Shown here: piece by piece, positions 17,102-27,873 of the stretch
Position numbering within the stretch: the stretch's first letter is position 1
Layout: each line of letters begins with the position of its first letter
Assembly (NCBI GenBank): GCA_022793675.1
Contig: JAAWDH010000014.1
Coordinates: forward strand, 1-44,196
Direction: 5' to 3'
DNA length: 44,196 nt
DNA from: Oscillospiraceae bacterium
GTDB taxonomy: Bacteria > Bacillota > Clostridia > Oscillospirales > Ruminococcaceae
Made by a program: the position numbers and the translations under genes
The notes under the pieces: generated by a model
The model's database searches: none
The model's input: the letters and a program-made list of their open reading frames with translations, nothing else
What the model was told of the DNA's origin: nothing

Positions 17102-18856
17102 ATGGCGTTGCCACAGGTATTCTTAGACGAACTGAAACAGCGCTGTGACATCGAAAATGTGGTTGCGGGCTATCTGCCGCTGAAACGGCAGGGGCGCACC
17201 TGCAAGGGGCTTTGCCCATTCCATTCGGAAAAGACTGCGTCGATGGTGGTCTACCCCGAAAGCCAGTCGTTTTACTGTTTTGGCTGCGGGGCGGGCGGGG
17301 ATGTGATCAGTTTTGTGATGCGCATTGAAAACCTAGGGTACATCGAAGCTTTGAAGCTCCTGGCGGGACGGGTGGGGCTGGACTTTCCCGAAGACGAGCG
17401 AGAGGACCCGTCGCTGCGAGTAAAGCCGATGATCTACGAGATCAACCGCGCCGCAGCCCGTTTTTACCACGACTGTTTGATGGGCGAGGGCGGGGAGGCC
17501 GGCCGGGAATATTTTTTAAGCCGGGGCCTAAGCCGCAAGACCATCGTCCATTACGGATTGGGGTATGCGCCGCCGGGATGGGACAAGCTGCGGGATTTTT
17601 TGCACAGCAAAGGCTTTTCCGACGGTCAGCTGATCCAGGCGGCGGTAGCGGCGCAGGGGAAAAACGGCGGCTGTTACGACGTTTTCCGTAACCGGGTGAT
17701 TTTCCCAATCATCGACCTGCGCAAAAATATCATCGGTTTCGGCGGGCGGGTACTGGACGACAGCAAGCCTAAGTATCTGAACACGCCCGACACGCCGGTG
17801 TTCAAAAAAAGCCGCAACCTTTTTTCGCTGAATTTTGCCAAAGGCAGCGCCGACGGGCGGCTGATTTTGGCAGAGGGGTACATGGATGTTATCGCCGTCA
17901 ACCAGGCGGGCTTTCCCAACGTCGCGGCGACGCTGGGAACGGCATTGACGTCGGAGCAGTGCCGGCTTATTGCAACCTATGCAAAGGAAGTTATCATCGC
18001 CTATGATTCCGACGGCGCCGGGCGCACGGCGACTAGCCGCGCGGTGGGGCTATTGGCTGAGGTAGGGGTTAAAACCCGTATTCTGGATATGAAGGGGGCT
18101 AAGGACCCGGACGAGTTCATCAAAAAGTTTGGTGCGGAACGCTTTAAGCTGCTGTTGGACGGTGCGGGCAATGTCACCGAGTACCAGCTTTCGGTGCTGA
18201 AGGCCAAGTACGACCTGGACGAACCTGACCAGCGCGGCAGCTACCTCACCGAGGCCAGCCGCTGCCTGGCGGCGGTGGAAAGCCCCATCGAACGGGATAT
18301 TTACGCTGGACAGCTGGCAGCAGAGACTGGGGTGGGCAAAGAGGCTATCCTACAGAGCGTTTCTGCTAACCGCAAACGGCAGGTCAGGCAGGAGAAAAAG
18401 AAGGAATGGTCCGCGATCCAGTCTGGGCGCGGCCCGGCGCTTGCGCCAGGCGGCAGCGCTCCCCGCAGCACGGCCGCCGCTATCGCGGAGGAAGGGATTA
18501 TCGCCTGCCTGCTGTCGAAGCCGGAAGAGGCGGCCCGTTTAGAGGGGGTTATTTCGCAAAAAGATTTCATAACTGACGAGGGACGGGAAATTTTTGGTAT
18601 AATTATCGAAAGATTGCAGCAAAATACCAGTGTCTCCCTCAGCGACTTGGCAGGCGCCCTAACTGAAAAGCAGATGGGCTTTGCAGCCCGCGGCTTGGCC
18701 AGGCAGCAGGGCATCCCCCCCGCCGCCGATCCGCTTGGCGATTACGTTCGCCGGCTGCAGGGTGCGCGTCTTAAGGCTCAGGTACAGGACGCCGCCCAGA
18801 GCGACGATGCGGCCGCTGCGCTAGCCGAGGAGCTGCGCCGCCGCAAACAGCGCTGA
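17102..18856 (+). CDS. dnaG: DNA primase DnaG
   Basis: 584 residues. Makes RNA primers for replication with DnaB. CHC2 zinc finger: Cys38, His41, Cys59, Cys62 (LCPFHSEK...FYCFGCG). Then the RNA polymerase N-terminal domain, TOPRIM with Glu258 (LAEGYMDVI) and YDSDGAGRTA with Asp302/Asp304, and a helicase-binding C-terminal domain from about 450. The C-terminal linker (around 420-460) is Ser/Pro/Gly-rich. GAGGGGGGAG precedes ATG. Second gene of dgt-dnaG-rpoD. Confidence 0.97.
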   Translation: MALPQVFLDELKQRCDIENVVAGYLPLKRQGRTCKGLCPFHSEKTASMVVYPESQSFYCFGCGAGGDVISFVMRIENLGYIEALKLLAGRVGLDFPEDEREDPSLRVKPMIYEINRAAARFYHDCLMGEGGEAGREYFLSRGLSRKTIVHYGLGYAPPGWDKLRDFLHSKGFSDGQLIQAAVAAQGKNGGCYDVFRNRVIFPIIDLRKNIIGFGGRVLDDSKPKYLNTPDTPVFKKSRNLFSLNFAKGSADGRLILAEGYMDVIAVNQAGFPNVAATLGTALTSEQCRLIATYAKEVIIAYDSDGAGRTATSRAVGLLAEVGVKTRILDMKGAKDPDEFIKKFGAERFKLLLDGAGNVTEYQLSVLKAKYDLDEPDQRGSYLTEASRCLAAVESPIERDIYAGQLAAETGVGKEAILQSVSANRKRQVRQEKKKEWSAIQSGRGPALAPGGSAPRSTAAAIAEEGIIACLLSKPEEAARLEGVISQKDFITDEGREIFGIIIERLQQNTSVSLSDLAGALTEKQMGFAARGLARQQGIPPAADPLGDYVRRLQGARLKAQVQDAAQSDDAAAALAEELRRRKQR

Positions 18857-18927
18857 CAGCTGTCCATCGTGAAAAAGTCATAAGGTCCAAAGGCAAAATA
18901 TATGATAGATACTAAAGGAGATAAACC

Positions 18928-20031
<1,104 letters not shown>

Positions 20032-20051
20032 TTAAAAGCTGGTATTTGGAT

Positions 20052-20097
20052 AAACAACCCCGCTTCCCTCACGATCACAGGGAAGCGGGGTTGTTTT
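20052..20097. terminator. Bidirectional terminator between rpoD and the GH20 gene
   Basis: Arms 20052-20069 and 20079-20097 pair over about 18 bases (AACCCCGCTTCCCT core) with A and T runs on the outer sides; lies between convergent stops at 20031 and 20106. Confidence 0.92.
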
Positions 20098-20105
20098 GTG
20101 CGCTA

Positions 20106-21983
20106 TTACGCTTCTGGGGCAATCCTGCTTGCCGAGACCATCCTGCCGTACCAGTTGGCATGGCGCACAAGGCCCTCTTTGCCGTTGAAAGAGCGCCGCT
20201 CTTCTTCCAGCTCCTCCAGCCGCGGGAGCCTTCCCGCTAAATAATCGCCAATTTCCTCGGCGGCGCTGCGCAGCCGGATGAGCAGCGAACCATAGCGCAT
20301 ATCCATCACTTCCCAGCCCAGCGCCTTGTAACGCGCAAACCATACTGCTTTATGGCGGCGGCGCAGTTCTTCTGCCTCGCCCTGAAGCGCTTCAATAGCC
20401 GCCAGCTGCCTTTCAAGGGCTGTCCGATCCCCGCGGCGGTAGGCGTCTGTAATCCGAAGCCCCAGCTCCGACTTCATTGACAGCACTTTCGCTGTTTGGG
20501 CATAGAAGGCAAACATATCCTGGTAGGGGCCAGCCTTTGCCGCACGGTTTAGAACTTTTGCTAGGTTCCCGTAGTGTTTTTCCAGCGGCAGCCCGGCGAT
20601 GTGGTAGTCGAAAAGCCCAGCCAGCAGATCCTGCCACATTAGGTATTTGGCGGGGTTTACCTGTTCTAAGTTCCCTTTAGCGCAGCCTGGCGTTTCGTCC
20701 AACAGCCGCAGCGCGTAAAAATCGTCGTAACAGGCATCGCAGCAAAACTCGAAACGGCGGCGGAATTTTTCCTCGTCAAATTCTTTCGCATACCCATGCT
20801 CTGCAAACAGCATAAGCCCCAGCAGGTTGGCAAGGATATCAGATTCGGTGCCGTTATCCCCCCAAATGGTCGCAAAAACTTCTTTCACACCCAGCGTCTT
20901 GCAGGCCCGCAGCGCCGGGTGGGTGGCGGCAAAGGTCATGCCCCAGTTGGCCCCGTAGCCAAACCAGGTCCAAATGCCGCCGGCAAAGATAGGTTCGCCA
21001 AAAAGGCGGTGCTTCTGGATGAAATTATGGTAAAATTCCTCGTCCAAATGGTAATAGTCCCAATAGACCAGCGATACGTCGGGCGGCACCAGTTTTTCTG
21101 CTCCTTCCGGGATCTCAATATCTGCTTTATAGTAATCCCCATCGGCAAAAGCGCGGAAAAACATATCGCTCCACATCATCGGCACAAGCTCCAGCCTGCG
21201 GACGATTTCCATCACCCGTTTTAGGTGTTCCTGCATAATTTTTTCGCTTGGCACCAGTCCGTGCTCGGTTAGGTAGCGTCCCCGTCCCAGACGCCAGGCC
21301 TCGTCCATGCCGATATGGATCCTGCGGCTGCGGAAGGGGGCGGAGGCCGCCCGGATCAGGTGCTCGATAAATTCATAAGTCTTCTCCCCGCCCACAAACA
21401 GCGTGTCAGGGTCCTCTTTGATATCGTTAAAAGCCTGCCATTTCAGCGCATCGGTCAGGTGGGACAGGGTCTGGATGCAGGGCACCATCTCAATCCCCAG
21501 CGCGTCGGCGAAATCGTCACATTCCCGCAATTCCGCTTCGGTGTACCTGGCCCGCATATAGCCAAAATAGGGTTCCTCCGGCACGGTGTAGCTGTCCTCG
21601 CAGTAAAGCATCAGTAGGTTCAGCCCCACCACCGCCATCCGGCAAAGAAGCTTTTTGACTGTTTCCACCCGCGGGACGGCGTTGCCTTGGGAAACGTCGA
21701 ACATCGCGCCGTTGGTGTCAAACTGCGGCGTTTCGCAGGCGGAAAAGGCTGTCTCGCCGCGGGAAAGCGCCTCTAAAAGCAGCCCTAGCCCGCGGAAAAA
21801 GTGGATGCGCCTGCGGAAAGCGACCGTTGCCTTCCCTTCGGATAAATCCACCCTGATTTTATCGCCAGGTACGGCAGACAGCAAGACCCCTTCACTGCCA
21901 AGCTGGAAACCGTAGACCGGCGCGAGGGCCTGAAGGCCGGGGAGAAGCTCCTCCGGCAGGCTGCAAGGGTTCAGGTGAATCAT
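20106..21983 (-). CDS. GH20 beta-N-acetylhexosaminidase-like enzyme
   Basis: 625 residues, no signal peptide. Family 20 enzymes remove terminal beta-GlcNAc/GalNAc by substrate-assisted catalysis. The N-terminal part (1-85) resembles the non-catalytic domain GH20b; the barrel follows with DTNGAMFDVSQGN, LNLLMLYCEDSY and the catalytic Asp227-Glu228 pair in HIGMDEAWRLGRG, where most relatives have HxGGDE. A helical C-terminal domain (about 430-600) is rich in Arg, Leu and Ala. GAAAGGAG precedes ATG 21983. Being cytosolic it would act on imported oligosaccharides. The G-to-M change beside the catalytic pair may alter specificity. Confidence 0.85.
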   Translation of the reverse strand: MIHLNPCSLPEELLPGLQALAPVYGFQLGSEGVLLSAVPGDKIRVDLSEGKATVAFRRRIHFFRGLGLLLEALSRGETAFSACETPQFDTNGAMFDVSQGNAVPRVETVKKLLCRMAVVGLNLLMLYCEDSYTVPEEPYFGYMRARYTEAELRECDDFADALGIEMVPCIQTLSHLTDALKWQAFNDIKEDPDTLFVGGEKTYEFIEHLIRAASAPFRSRRIHIGMDEAWRLGRGRYLTEHGLVPSEKIMQEHLKRVMEIVRRLELVPMMWSDMFFRAFADGDYYKADIEIPEGAEKLVPPDVSLVYWDYYHLDEEFYHNFIQKHRLFGEPIFAGGIWTWFGYGANWGMTFAATHPALRACKTLGVKEVFATIWGDNGTESDILANLLGLMLFAEHGYAKEFDEEKFRRRFEFCCDACYDDFYALRLLDETPGCAKGNLEQVNPAKYLMWQDLLAGLFDYHIAGLPLEKHYGNLAKVLNRAAKAGPYQDMFAFYAQTAKVLSMKSELGLRITDAYRRGDRTALERQLAAIEALQGEAEELRRRHKAVWFARYKALGWEVMDMRYGSLLIRLRSAAEEIGDYLAGRLPRLEELEEERRSFNGKEGLVRHANWYGRMVSASRIAPEA

Positions 21984-22121
21984 AAAAAGCTCCTTTCTGG
22001 TGTGTCACAATTTTATAAGGTTGCCTTTTGAAAAATTTAAGAAGGCTGACAGGATTTTTTCCAACATCAAACCGCTTTTTATGGCAGAATAGAGGCATCG
22101 CCAAAAAGGAGGGTGCCTGAT

Positions 22122-22874
22122 ATGGACAAAACCCGTTTGATTGTCAACGCGGAAAAGGAAGAATTTATTGTGCAGGATGGTAAAGTTTATGCTGTTTATG
22201 CCATCCCGACCGAGTTGATTACAGCAAAGACCCGGCTTGACGAATTCCTGCTCTATTATGCCGCCCCGCTGCTTCGCAAAACGGCAAAAGGCGCGCCCCT
22301 TTTATCGGGGGATATCCTGCTGGTCAGCGAAAAGGCGGTGGCAATCGCCCAAGGCAAGGCCAGGCTTGTATCGGAGGTCAATGCGGGGAAGCTCGCCCGT
22401 TTCCTCTGCCGCTTTGTCAAAAAGACTGAGTATGGTATCGGCCTTGCTATGCCGGAAACAATGGAGTGCGCAGTTGAGGAATGCGGCAAAGCGCGGATCA
22501 TGCTGGCTGCGGCAGCAGGGGCGCTGGGAAAACTGCTCGGGCAGAAGGGCTGGTTTTATCGGATTGCCGGCTATAAAGCTGCCGCAGTGGACGGCCCTTG
22601 CGCATTCACCCTTCCGCCCTATGACCGTTATGTTGTCCCTGCTCCTAATGCGCCTAATAAAACCGCCCGCCATATTGCCGCCCTTTTAGGCGTGCCTACA
22701 GTTATTATTGACTGCAACGATATTGGCGGGCGCATTCTTGGACGTTCCCATAAGGGGTTGACCGACAGGTTCCTGCTCCCGCTCCTGCGCCAAAACCCCC
22801 TTGGCCAGTCCCATGAACAAACCCCTTTAGGCATCTTACGTTTGCACAGCCCGTCGCCAACGGCGGCATTGTAA
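22122..22874 (+). CDS. F420-0:L-glutamate ligase (CofE/FbiB-N)-like protein
   Basis: 250 residues from ATG 22122; AGGAGG ends ten bases upstream, whereas GTG 22113 overlaps that site. The fold pattern of PF01996 is visible: SGDILLVSEKAVAIAQGKARLVSEV near the N terminus, VKKTEYGIGLAMPETMECAVEECG, APNKTARHIAALLGVPTVIIDCNDIGGRILGRS near the end. CofE adds glutamate to the F420 precursor in methanogens and actinobacteria. Clostridia of this type are not known to make F420, and no cof/fbi genes lie nearby, so the substrate is probably different. The last 30 residues (after about 220) look unconserved. Single gene between divergently and convergently placed neighbours. Confidence 0.75.
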   Translation: MDKTRLIVNAEKEEFIVQDGKVYAVYAIPTELITAKTRLDEFLLYYAAPLLRKTAKGAPLLSGDILLVSEKAVAIAQGKARLVSEVNAGKLARFLCRFVKKTEYGIGLAMPETMECAVEECGKARIMLAAAAGALGKLLGQKGWFYRIAGYKAAAVDGPCAFTLPPYDRYVVPAPNAPNKTARHIAALLGVPTVIIDCNDIGGRILGRSHKGLTDRFLLPLLRQNPLGQSHEQTPLGILRLHSPSPTAAL

Positions 22875-22892
22875 TAATTCTTTAAAAGGGCA

Positions 22893-25106
22893 TCAGGAAG
22901 AGCGGTTGTTTTCCATGTACTCTTTGGGACGGATACCCGTGTAACGGACAAACGCCCGCTTAAAGGAAAACTCGTTCTCATACCCTACTTGATTGGCAAC
23001 GTTGGCCATCGTGCCGTTGGTGGTGCGCAGCAGTTCGCAGGCGTATTCCATCCGCTTGCGGTAAAGGTAATTGTAAAAGGTGTCGCCTGCGGCAGCTTTA
23101 AACAGCCGGGAAATGCTCTGGACAGACAGGCCGAAAACGTCCCCCAGGGATTTTAGGCAGAGGCTGCTTTCGCAGAAATGCTCGTCTACATAGGCTGCAA
23201 GCTTCTTTCCCAAATTCTCTGGTTCGGCTCGCCTTGAGACGGCTTGTAGGCAGATACGGGCGCTGATTGCTTGCAGGCAGAGCCATTTCTGGTCAAAGGA
23301 TTCGTCGGTATACACCATGTCCAGGTCGTCGATAAACAGCCGGTCGTCCAGCGAAAGCTCGGATATTACCCGTAAAAGGGTCTCCAAGATCATCGAAATC
23401 AGCTTGACGCCAGCTTTTTGCGGCGCGCCTTCTTCGGGCTTGAGGCGTTTATTTTCCCGCCGCAGCTCGGTAAGGATGCGATCAGCGGACGATTGGCTGC
23501 CGGCTTTCAGGCTGACGATCAGCTGGTTCTCCCATTCCAGCGGATAATAATAGCCAAAAATCCCTTCGTCGTCCGGGGCTGCCCCCCAGCTCCGCGGCAG
23601 ATGGAACCGCTGGTCGACGGCGAAGTGGTAGGAGATGCTGATGCCAACGTAGCCCTCATGGACGCCGCCGGCGCTGACCAGCGGCCGCCTGGAAAAATAT
23701 GGCGCGCATAGGGCGATCAGCTCGCGGGCGAGCTCTGCCCCTAGGCGGCTGAGACGGCTTGCTTCCTTCCCGCTGGGGAAAGCTAACACGATAATTAGGT
23801 CGCCGTCCATGCTTTCCACCAGTTCATGGCGGCACCCGGAAATTTTTTCCAGCCTGCCCCGCAGCTTATCCATTAGCTGTACCGCCGGATAAGCCTCCAT
23901 CCGTTCGCCGCCCGAAAGCACCATCACCTGGTAAAGGCCGTCGGCAGGGAAAGGGATTTGCCAGCGGTCCAGATCCTGTTGGATCGCTTCCTCGTCAAAC
24001 CGTCCCTTTAAAAGCTGCCTGATCATATCCAGCCGTACCGTTTTTTCATACTGCCCGACGCTGTCGCGCATCCGGCGGTTTTCCTCTTCCAGGCTTTCAA
24101 AAGAGCTGCGGATCAGGTGGTAGTCGGAGACTTCTGTCCGCTGCCCTCCAGCAGGGGTGATCCTTGCCAGTACCCGACCCAACGGTCGATAGGTGATAAC
24201 TGACAAGAGGTAGGACAGAGTAAGCCCAGCTAACAGCAGCAGGATATTGGCTTTGAAAAGCCCCAGCAGTTCGTCGGCCGGGACGGCCCCCGGCGCTGCG
24301 GAAAAGGTAAAATGGTAGCGCCACCCCGGCAGGGATGAGCTTTCGCAGGAATACCCGTTCCCTTCAACAGGGTTTCCAGCTTGAAAGACGGTGCTGCCGT
24401 CTTCCCGCAGCACTTCCAAAGAAGCGATTGAGCCGGGCATGGTCCGCTGGACATTCTCTGCCAGCGACTGCCCCCGCACCAGCCAGCAGATATAGGCCCG
24501 GGGCTGGGCAATACTTTCCAGCGGTGCGGCAAGGATTAGGGTGTTGGCGGCAAGGAACGGTTCGGTCTCGGCAATTTCTTGTAGCGAGGAAACGGCCCGC
24601 AGTTCTGAAAGCAGAGTTTGCTGCTGGCTGCCGTCCAGCCCCAGCGTGCACCAATACTCGTCCATCGACAGCCAGCCCCGCACGGAAATGCTGATGTCTT
24701 CATTGGGGAAAAGGAGCACCGAGTCTATCACGCTTGCCGAGCCGCCGGCATAAAGCGGTACCTCCCAGAGGATCTCGCGGCGGCGGATGGTGTCAAAATA
24801 GCTCTCGAAAACGGCAGAACCAGTGTAGAGCTTGCGGATCCAAGGGACTTCGCGGATTTTCTGGGCGTTGATGGCAAACCCCAGCAGCTCGTCGTCAAGC
24901 TGGCTGCTCAAGGCGCGGGCGTCGCTGAGGTTTTTCTCGCTGTTTTCCCGTTTGATCCGCTGCAGGACGCCATACCAGGAAAAGACCCCCATAATAACGA
25001 CCAGCGTCGTCAATAGCGCCAGGTAAGAGATGAAAAAAGCCCAAAATGTGCGGCTTTTCCGGTGCGGCCAAGGGGCTGGCCGGGGCTGGTCTTGGACATT
25101 AGGCAT
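22893..25106 (-). CDS. Membrane-bound AraC-family regulator with extracellular sensor
   Basis: 737 residues. Two TM helices (about 20-42 and 284-306) flank an extracytoplasmic sensor domain of about 240 residues (Cache-like by position and size). A cytosolic linker with charged helices (315-360) and a YesN-type middle part follow, then the double helix-turn-helix of AraC proteins at the C terminus (SLGDVFGLSVQSISRLFKAAA; MANVANQVGYENEFSFKRAFVRYTGIRPKEY). Such single-chain transmembrane AraC regulators usually sit beside CUT1 operons and control them. Here it is the last gene of a run with two permeases and a binding protein. AAGGAGG precedes ATG 25106. Confidence 0.88.
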   Translation of the reverse strand: MPNVQDQPRPAPWPHRKSRTFWAFFISYLALLTTLVVIMGVFSWYGVLQRIKRENSEKNLSDARALSSQLDDELLGFAINAQKIREVPWIRKLYTGSAVFESYFDTIRRREILWEVPLYAGGSASVIDSVLLFPNEDISISVRGWLSMDEYWCTLGLDGSQQQTLLSELRAVSSLQEIAETEPFLAANTLILAAPLESIAQPRAYICWLVRGQSLAENVQRTMPGSIASLEVLREDGSTVFQAGNPVEGNGYSCESSSLPGWRYHFTFSAAPGAVPADELLGLFKANILLLLAGLTLSYLLSVITYRPLGRVLARITPAGGQRTEVSDYHLIRSSFESLEEENRRMRDSVGQYEKTVRLDMIRQLLKGRFDEEAIQQDLDRWQIPFPADGLYQVMVLSGGERMEAYPAVQLMDKLRGRLEKISGCRHELVESMDGDLIIVLAFPSGKEASRLSRLGAELARELIALCAPYFSRRPLVSAGGVHEGYVGISISYHFAVDQRFHLPRSWGAAPDDEGIFGYYYPLEWENQLIVSLKAGSQSSADRILTELRRENKRLKPEEGAPQKAGVKLISMILETLLRVISELSLDDRLFIDDLDMVYTDESFDQKWLCLQAISARICLQAVSRRAEPENLGKKLAAYVDEHFCESSLCLKSLGDVFGLSVQSISRLFKAAAGDTFYNYLYRKRMEYACELLRTTNGTMANVANQVGYENEFSFKRAFVRYTGIRPKEYMENNRSS

Positions 25107-25144
25107 AAATTCCTCCTTATTGGCGCTGCATAGAAACGGGGCAG

Positions 25145-25170
25145 CGCCCGGTGAAAATCCTCACCGGGCG
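25145..25170. promoter_or_regulatory. Perfect hairpin between binding-protein and regulator genes
   Basis: Arms 25145-25154 and 25161-25170 (10 bp, GC-rich, 6-base loop) lie in the 92-base gap. On the transcribed minus strand there is no U-tract after it, so mRNA stabilisation or partial attenuation is more likely than full termination; a U-tract exists on the plus strand. Confidence 0.55.
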
Positions 25171-25198
25171 GCTTTTTGTGAAAGATAAGCTGGATAAA

Positions 25199-26875
25199 TT
25201 AAGAAGCTGTGTAACGGTCGTGACGGGACTGGTAGGCAGCCAGCACTTCGTCAAGGCCCATGGCCTTCATTTCTTCAATCGCGGCGTCCAGCTCTTCGAT
25301 GGGTTTGTTGCCCAGGATGATATTGACCAGCAGCTCCTGGGAGTAGGTTTCCAGCGTTGTGTAATACTGGTCGACGGCGGCGCGTTCCTCATCGGTAGGC
25401 ATGGCCAGCGGCTGGGATGTTTCGAAATCATATTCGTAGGTCTGCATAAGGATTTCAAAGTCCTGCTTAGCCTGGGAGACGCCGGAAGCGGTTAGGGTAT
25501 CCGCCCATTCTTCCTGGATATTGACGACTGGGAAGACGACGTTGCCGCAGATGGAGTGGCCCACAAGCGCCTTGATTTCGGCCAGCTGCTCATCGCTGTA
25601 GTCAAGATGGAGTTTCACCCGGCGGCCAGTGTCGTCAAGCTCAAAACTAACGCCTTCGACCCCCCAGTAACTCAATTCGGCGTATTCGTCGCTGTACAGT
25701 GCGTCAAACAGAGCGACCACGCCTTCTACGTCTTTGCAGTTTTTGGTGACGCCAAAACGTTGGTAAACCAGCATCGAAGGCTCCCGGCGGAAGACAGGGT
25801 TGATTCCTTCAACCCCAACAGGCAGGATGGGTATATATTCAGCGTCTTCCACGCCGGTCATCCCTTCCAGCCAGTTCTGCTGGACATAGTTATGGACAAG
25901 CCCTGCCTTATTTTCGGAGATTTTTTGGTTGCTTACTTCACTGTTGGCACCAATTAGGGAAGCGTCGATAATGCCTTCTGCCACCAGCTTTTTCATATAT
26001 TCCAGATAGGGCTTGATGCCCGGCTGGGTCCAAGGGGTGACGGCCTTATCGGTAGCAATTTCGATATCAAAAAGCTTGGGGGCAAGGCCGTAGCACTGGG
26101 CAATGCCATTGCTGAAGGAATCGATGCTGCACAGGGCGATTTCGTCGGGTACGCCGTTGCCGTTTGCGTCGCCGTCCCGGAAGGCCTTGAGAACGTCGTA
26201 GAGTTCTTCTGTGGTGGTAGGCGCATCAAGCTTTAAGGCATCAAGCCAGTCCTTGCGGTACTGGATGGAAGTGCCTGTCCCGCGGGTCAGCTCGCCGTTC
26301 AATAGCCTGTAAGAAAGGCCCGTGTACCAATAGATTTTACCTTCAGGGGTAGTAAGCTTCTTGGTGGCGTTGGGCCAATATTTGTTCCACATCGCCATGG
26401 TATTGCCGTTGGAGTATTGGTCGATAGCTTCCTTGACATCAATCAGCAAGCCTTGCTTGCCCATATCCAGCACTTCCTGGTCGGTCAGATCCAAGCCCAC
26501 TACGTCCGGCAGGTCGCTGGCTGCGGCCATGCGGGTTTTGATGACGGTGTCGTACTGTTCTTTCGGTACCAGCTCAAACTCGCAGGTGACGCCGGCTTTG
26601 GCCAGCAGCTTTTCGACCTCCTGCCAGACTGGGTAGGAGTCGCGGTCGGAGAAGGGCGCGCAGTCATACCGCCGGTCCTTGCCCAGTACGGTGATGACGT
26701 GGTTTTTCTCCCCGTCCTGCGAAGAGGGCGTGCTCTGGGAGCTGGGCGTTGCCGAGGAAGGGGCGGGGGCGCTGCCGCCGCTTGAGGAGGGGTTGCCGCC
26801 GTTATTCTGACACCCTGCCAGCGCTGCTGCGAGCATCCCTGCGAGAATCAATGCTGCCGTTTTCTTGGTTTTCAT
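25199..26875 (-). CDS. Extracellular sugar-binding lipoprotein of a CUT1 ABC transporter
   Basis: 558 residues from ATG 26875 (AGGAGG eight bases upstream; the longer frame has no site). Signal peptide with lipobox LAGC, lipidated Cys22, then a Ser/Pro/Gly linker. The long size and the motifs RYDCAPFSDRDSYPVWQEVEKL, GLLIDVKEAID and YRKDWLDALKLDAPTTTEELYDVLKAFRDGDANGNG are those of LplA/YtcQ-type binding proteins, which are larger than typical family 1 members and bind complex oligosaccharides. DANGNG is a calcium-loop-like motif usual in the group. Follows two permease genes in the same operon. Confidence 0.92.
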   Translation of the reverse strand: MKTKKTAALILAGMLAAALAGCQNNGGNPSSSGGSAPAPSSATPSSQSTPSSQDGEKNHVITVLGKDRRYDCAPFSDRDSYPVWQEVEKLLAKAGVTCEFELVPKEQYDTVIKTRMAAASDLPDVVGLDLTDQEVLDMGKQGLLIDVKEAIDQYSNGNTMAMWNKYWPNATKKLTTPEGKIYWYTGLSYRLLNGELTRGTGTSIQYRKDWLDALKLDAPTTTEELYDVLKAFRDGDANGNGVPDEIALCSIDSFSNGIAQCYGLAPKLFDIEIATDKAVTPWTQPGIKPYLEYMKKLVAEGIIDASLIGANSEVSNQKISENKAGLVHNYVQQNWLEGMTGVEDAEYIPILPVGVEGINPVFRREPSMLVYQRFGVTKNCKDVEGVVALFDALYSDEYAELSYWGVEGVSFELDDTGRRVKLHLDYSDEQLAEIKALVGHSICGNVVFPVVNIQEEWADTLTASGVSQAKQDFEILMQTYEYDFETSQPLAMPTDEERAAVDQYYTTLETYSQELLVNIILGNKPIEELDAAIEEMKAMGLDEVLAAYQSRHDRYTAS

Positions 26876-26966
26876 AATGTGCCTCCTGTAACATAGTATA
26901 ACATAAAACAAACGGAAAAGGAATCCCTAAATGTTAGGATAAAAGTCATCTTAAAAAAGAGCAGGT

Positions 26967-27857
26967 CTATCCTTTGAGGGAACCAAGCATAACGCCTTTG
27001 ATGAAGTATTTTTGGAAACAAGGGTAAATCATCATAATCGGCGCAGAGATGAAAAAGATCATCGTGTATTTTAGCTGGAGGGAAGAGAGGGATTTTTTGA
27101 TGGCGTCCCGCATTTCTTCCAAGGTCATCATCTTTTTTAAGTCGACGGTCTGGGCGATCAGGATGCGCTGCAAGTACATCTGCAGCGGATGGAGGTTTTC
27201 GTTGGGCAGATAGACCATCGCGTTGAACCAGGAGTTCCACACGCCGACAATGGTATAGATGGCGATAACCGCCAATACCGGTTTTGACAGCGGCAGATAG
27301 ATGCGCCAGAGGGTTTGGAAATGGTTTGCGCCGTCGATAGTTGCCGATTCGGCCACCTCGGCGGGGATAGATGCGAAAAAGGTGCGGCAGAGGATGATGT
27401 TCCAGATGCTGACGCTGGGGAGGATCATCGCCCAGATGCTGTTGTAAATACCCAGCTTGTAAACCAGCAAAAAGGTTGGGATCAACCCGCCGCCAAAGTA
27501 CATCGGTACCAACAGGAAAAAGACGACGGCCTTGCGGAATTTGAGGTTGGGGCGGGTCAGAGGATAGGCCATCAGCACGGTTGTTGTCAGCATCAGTACC
27601 GTAGAAGACGCGGCGTAGAAGATGGTGTTGGCATAGGCCCGCCAGAGCTTGCCGTCGCGGAACACCGTCTGATAGCTGCCAAGGTAGAAGCCTTTGGGAA
27701 AAAAGATCACGTTGCCTTGGGCAGCCTCGACAGGATCGGAGATAGACATGATAAAGACATAATACATCGGATAGATAGTGACGATGCAGATAAGGATACA
27801 GAAAAGGATCAGGAAGGGCTGAGCAGGGTCAAATTTTTTTTTGCGGGCAGCTGGCAT
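26967..27857 (-). CDS. CUT1 ABC transporter permease (LplC/YtcP-like)
   Basis: 296 residues, six TM segments. The EAA loop for ATPase contact is visible (EVAESATIDGANHFQTLWRIYLPLSKPVLA). Ends LGSLKG as in many LplC-type proteins. GGAGG precedes ATG 27857; the start lies 16 bases after the stop of the other permease. No ATPase gene is in the operon, so a shared MsmX/MsmK-type ATPase elsewhere is expected. Confidence 0.93.
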   Translation of the reverse strand: MPAARKKKFDPAQPFLILFCILICIVTIYPMYYVFIMSISDPVEAAQGNVIFFPKGFYLGSYQTVFRDGKLWRAYANTIFYAASSTVLMLTTTVLMAYPLTRPNLKFRKAVVFFLLVPMYFGGGLIPTFLLVYKLGIYNSIWAMILPSVSIWNIILCRTFFASIPAEVAESATIDGANHFQTLWRIYLPLSKPVLAVIAIYTIVGVWNSWFNAMVYLPNENLHPLQMYLQRILIAQTVDLKKMMTLEEMRDAIKKSLSSLQLKYTMIFFISAPIMMIYPCFQKYFIKGVMLGSLKG

Positions 27858-27873
27858 AGTAAAACCGCCTCCT

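Noticed and set aside
25145-25170. Classical terminator after the binding-protein gene
   Set aside because: On the transcribed strand the hairpin is not followed by a T-tract, so I list it only as a regulatory hairpin.
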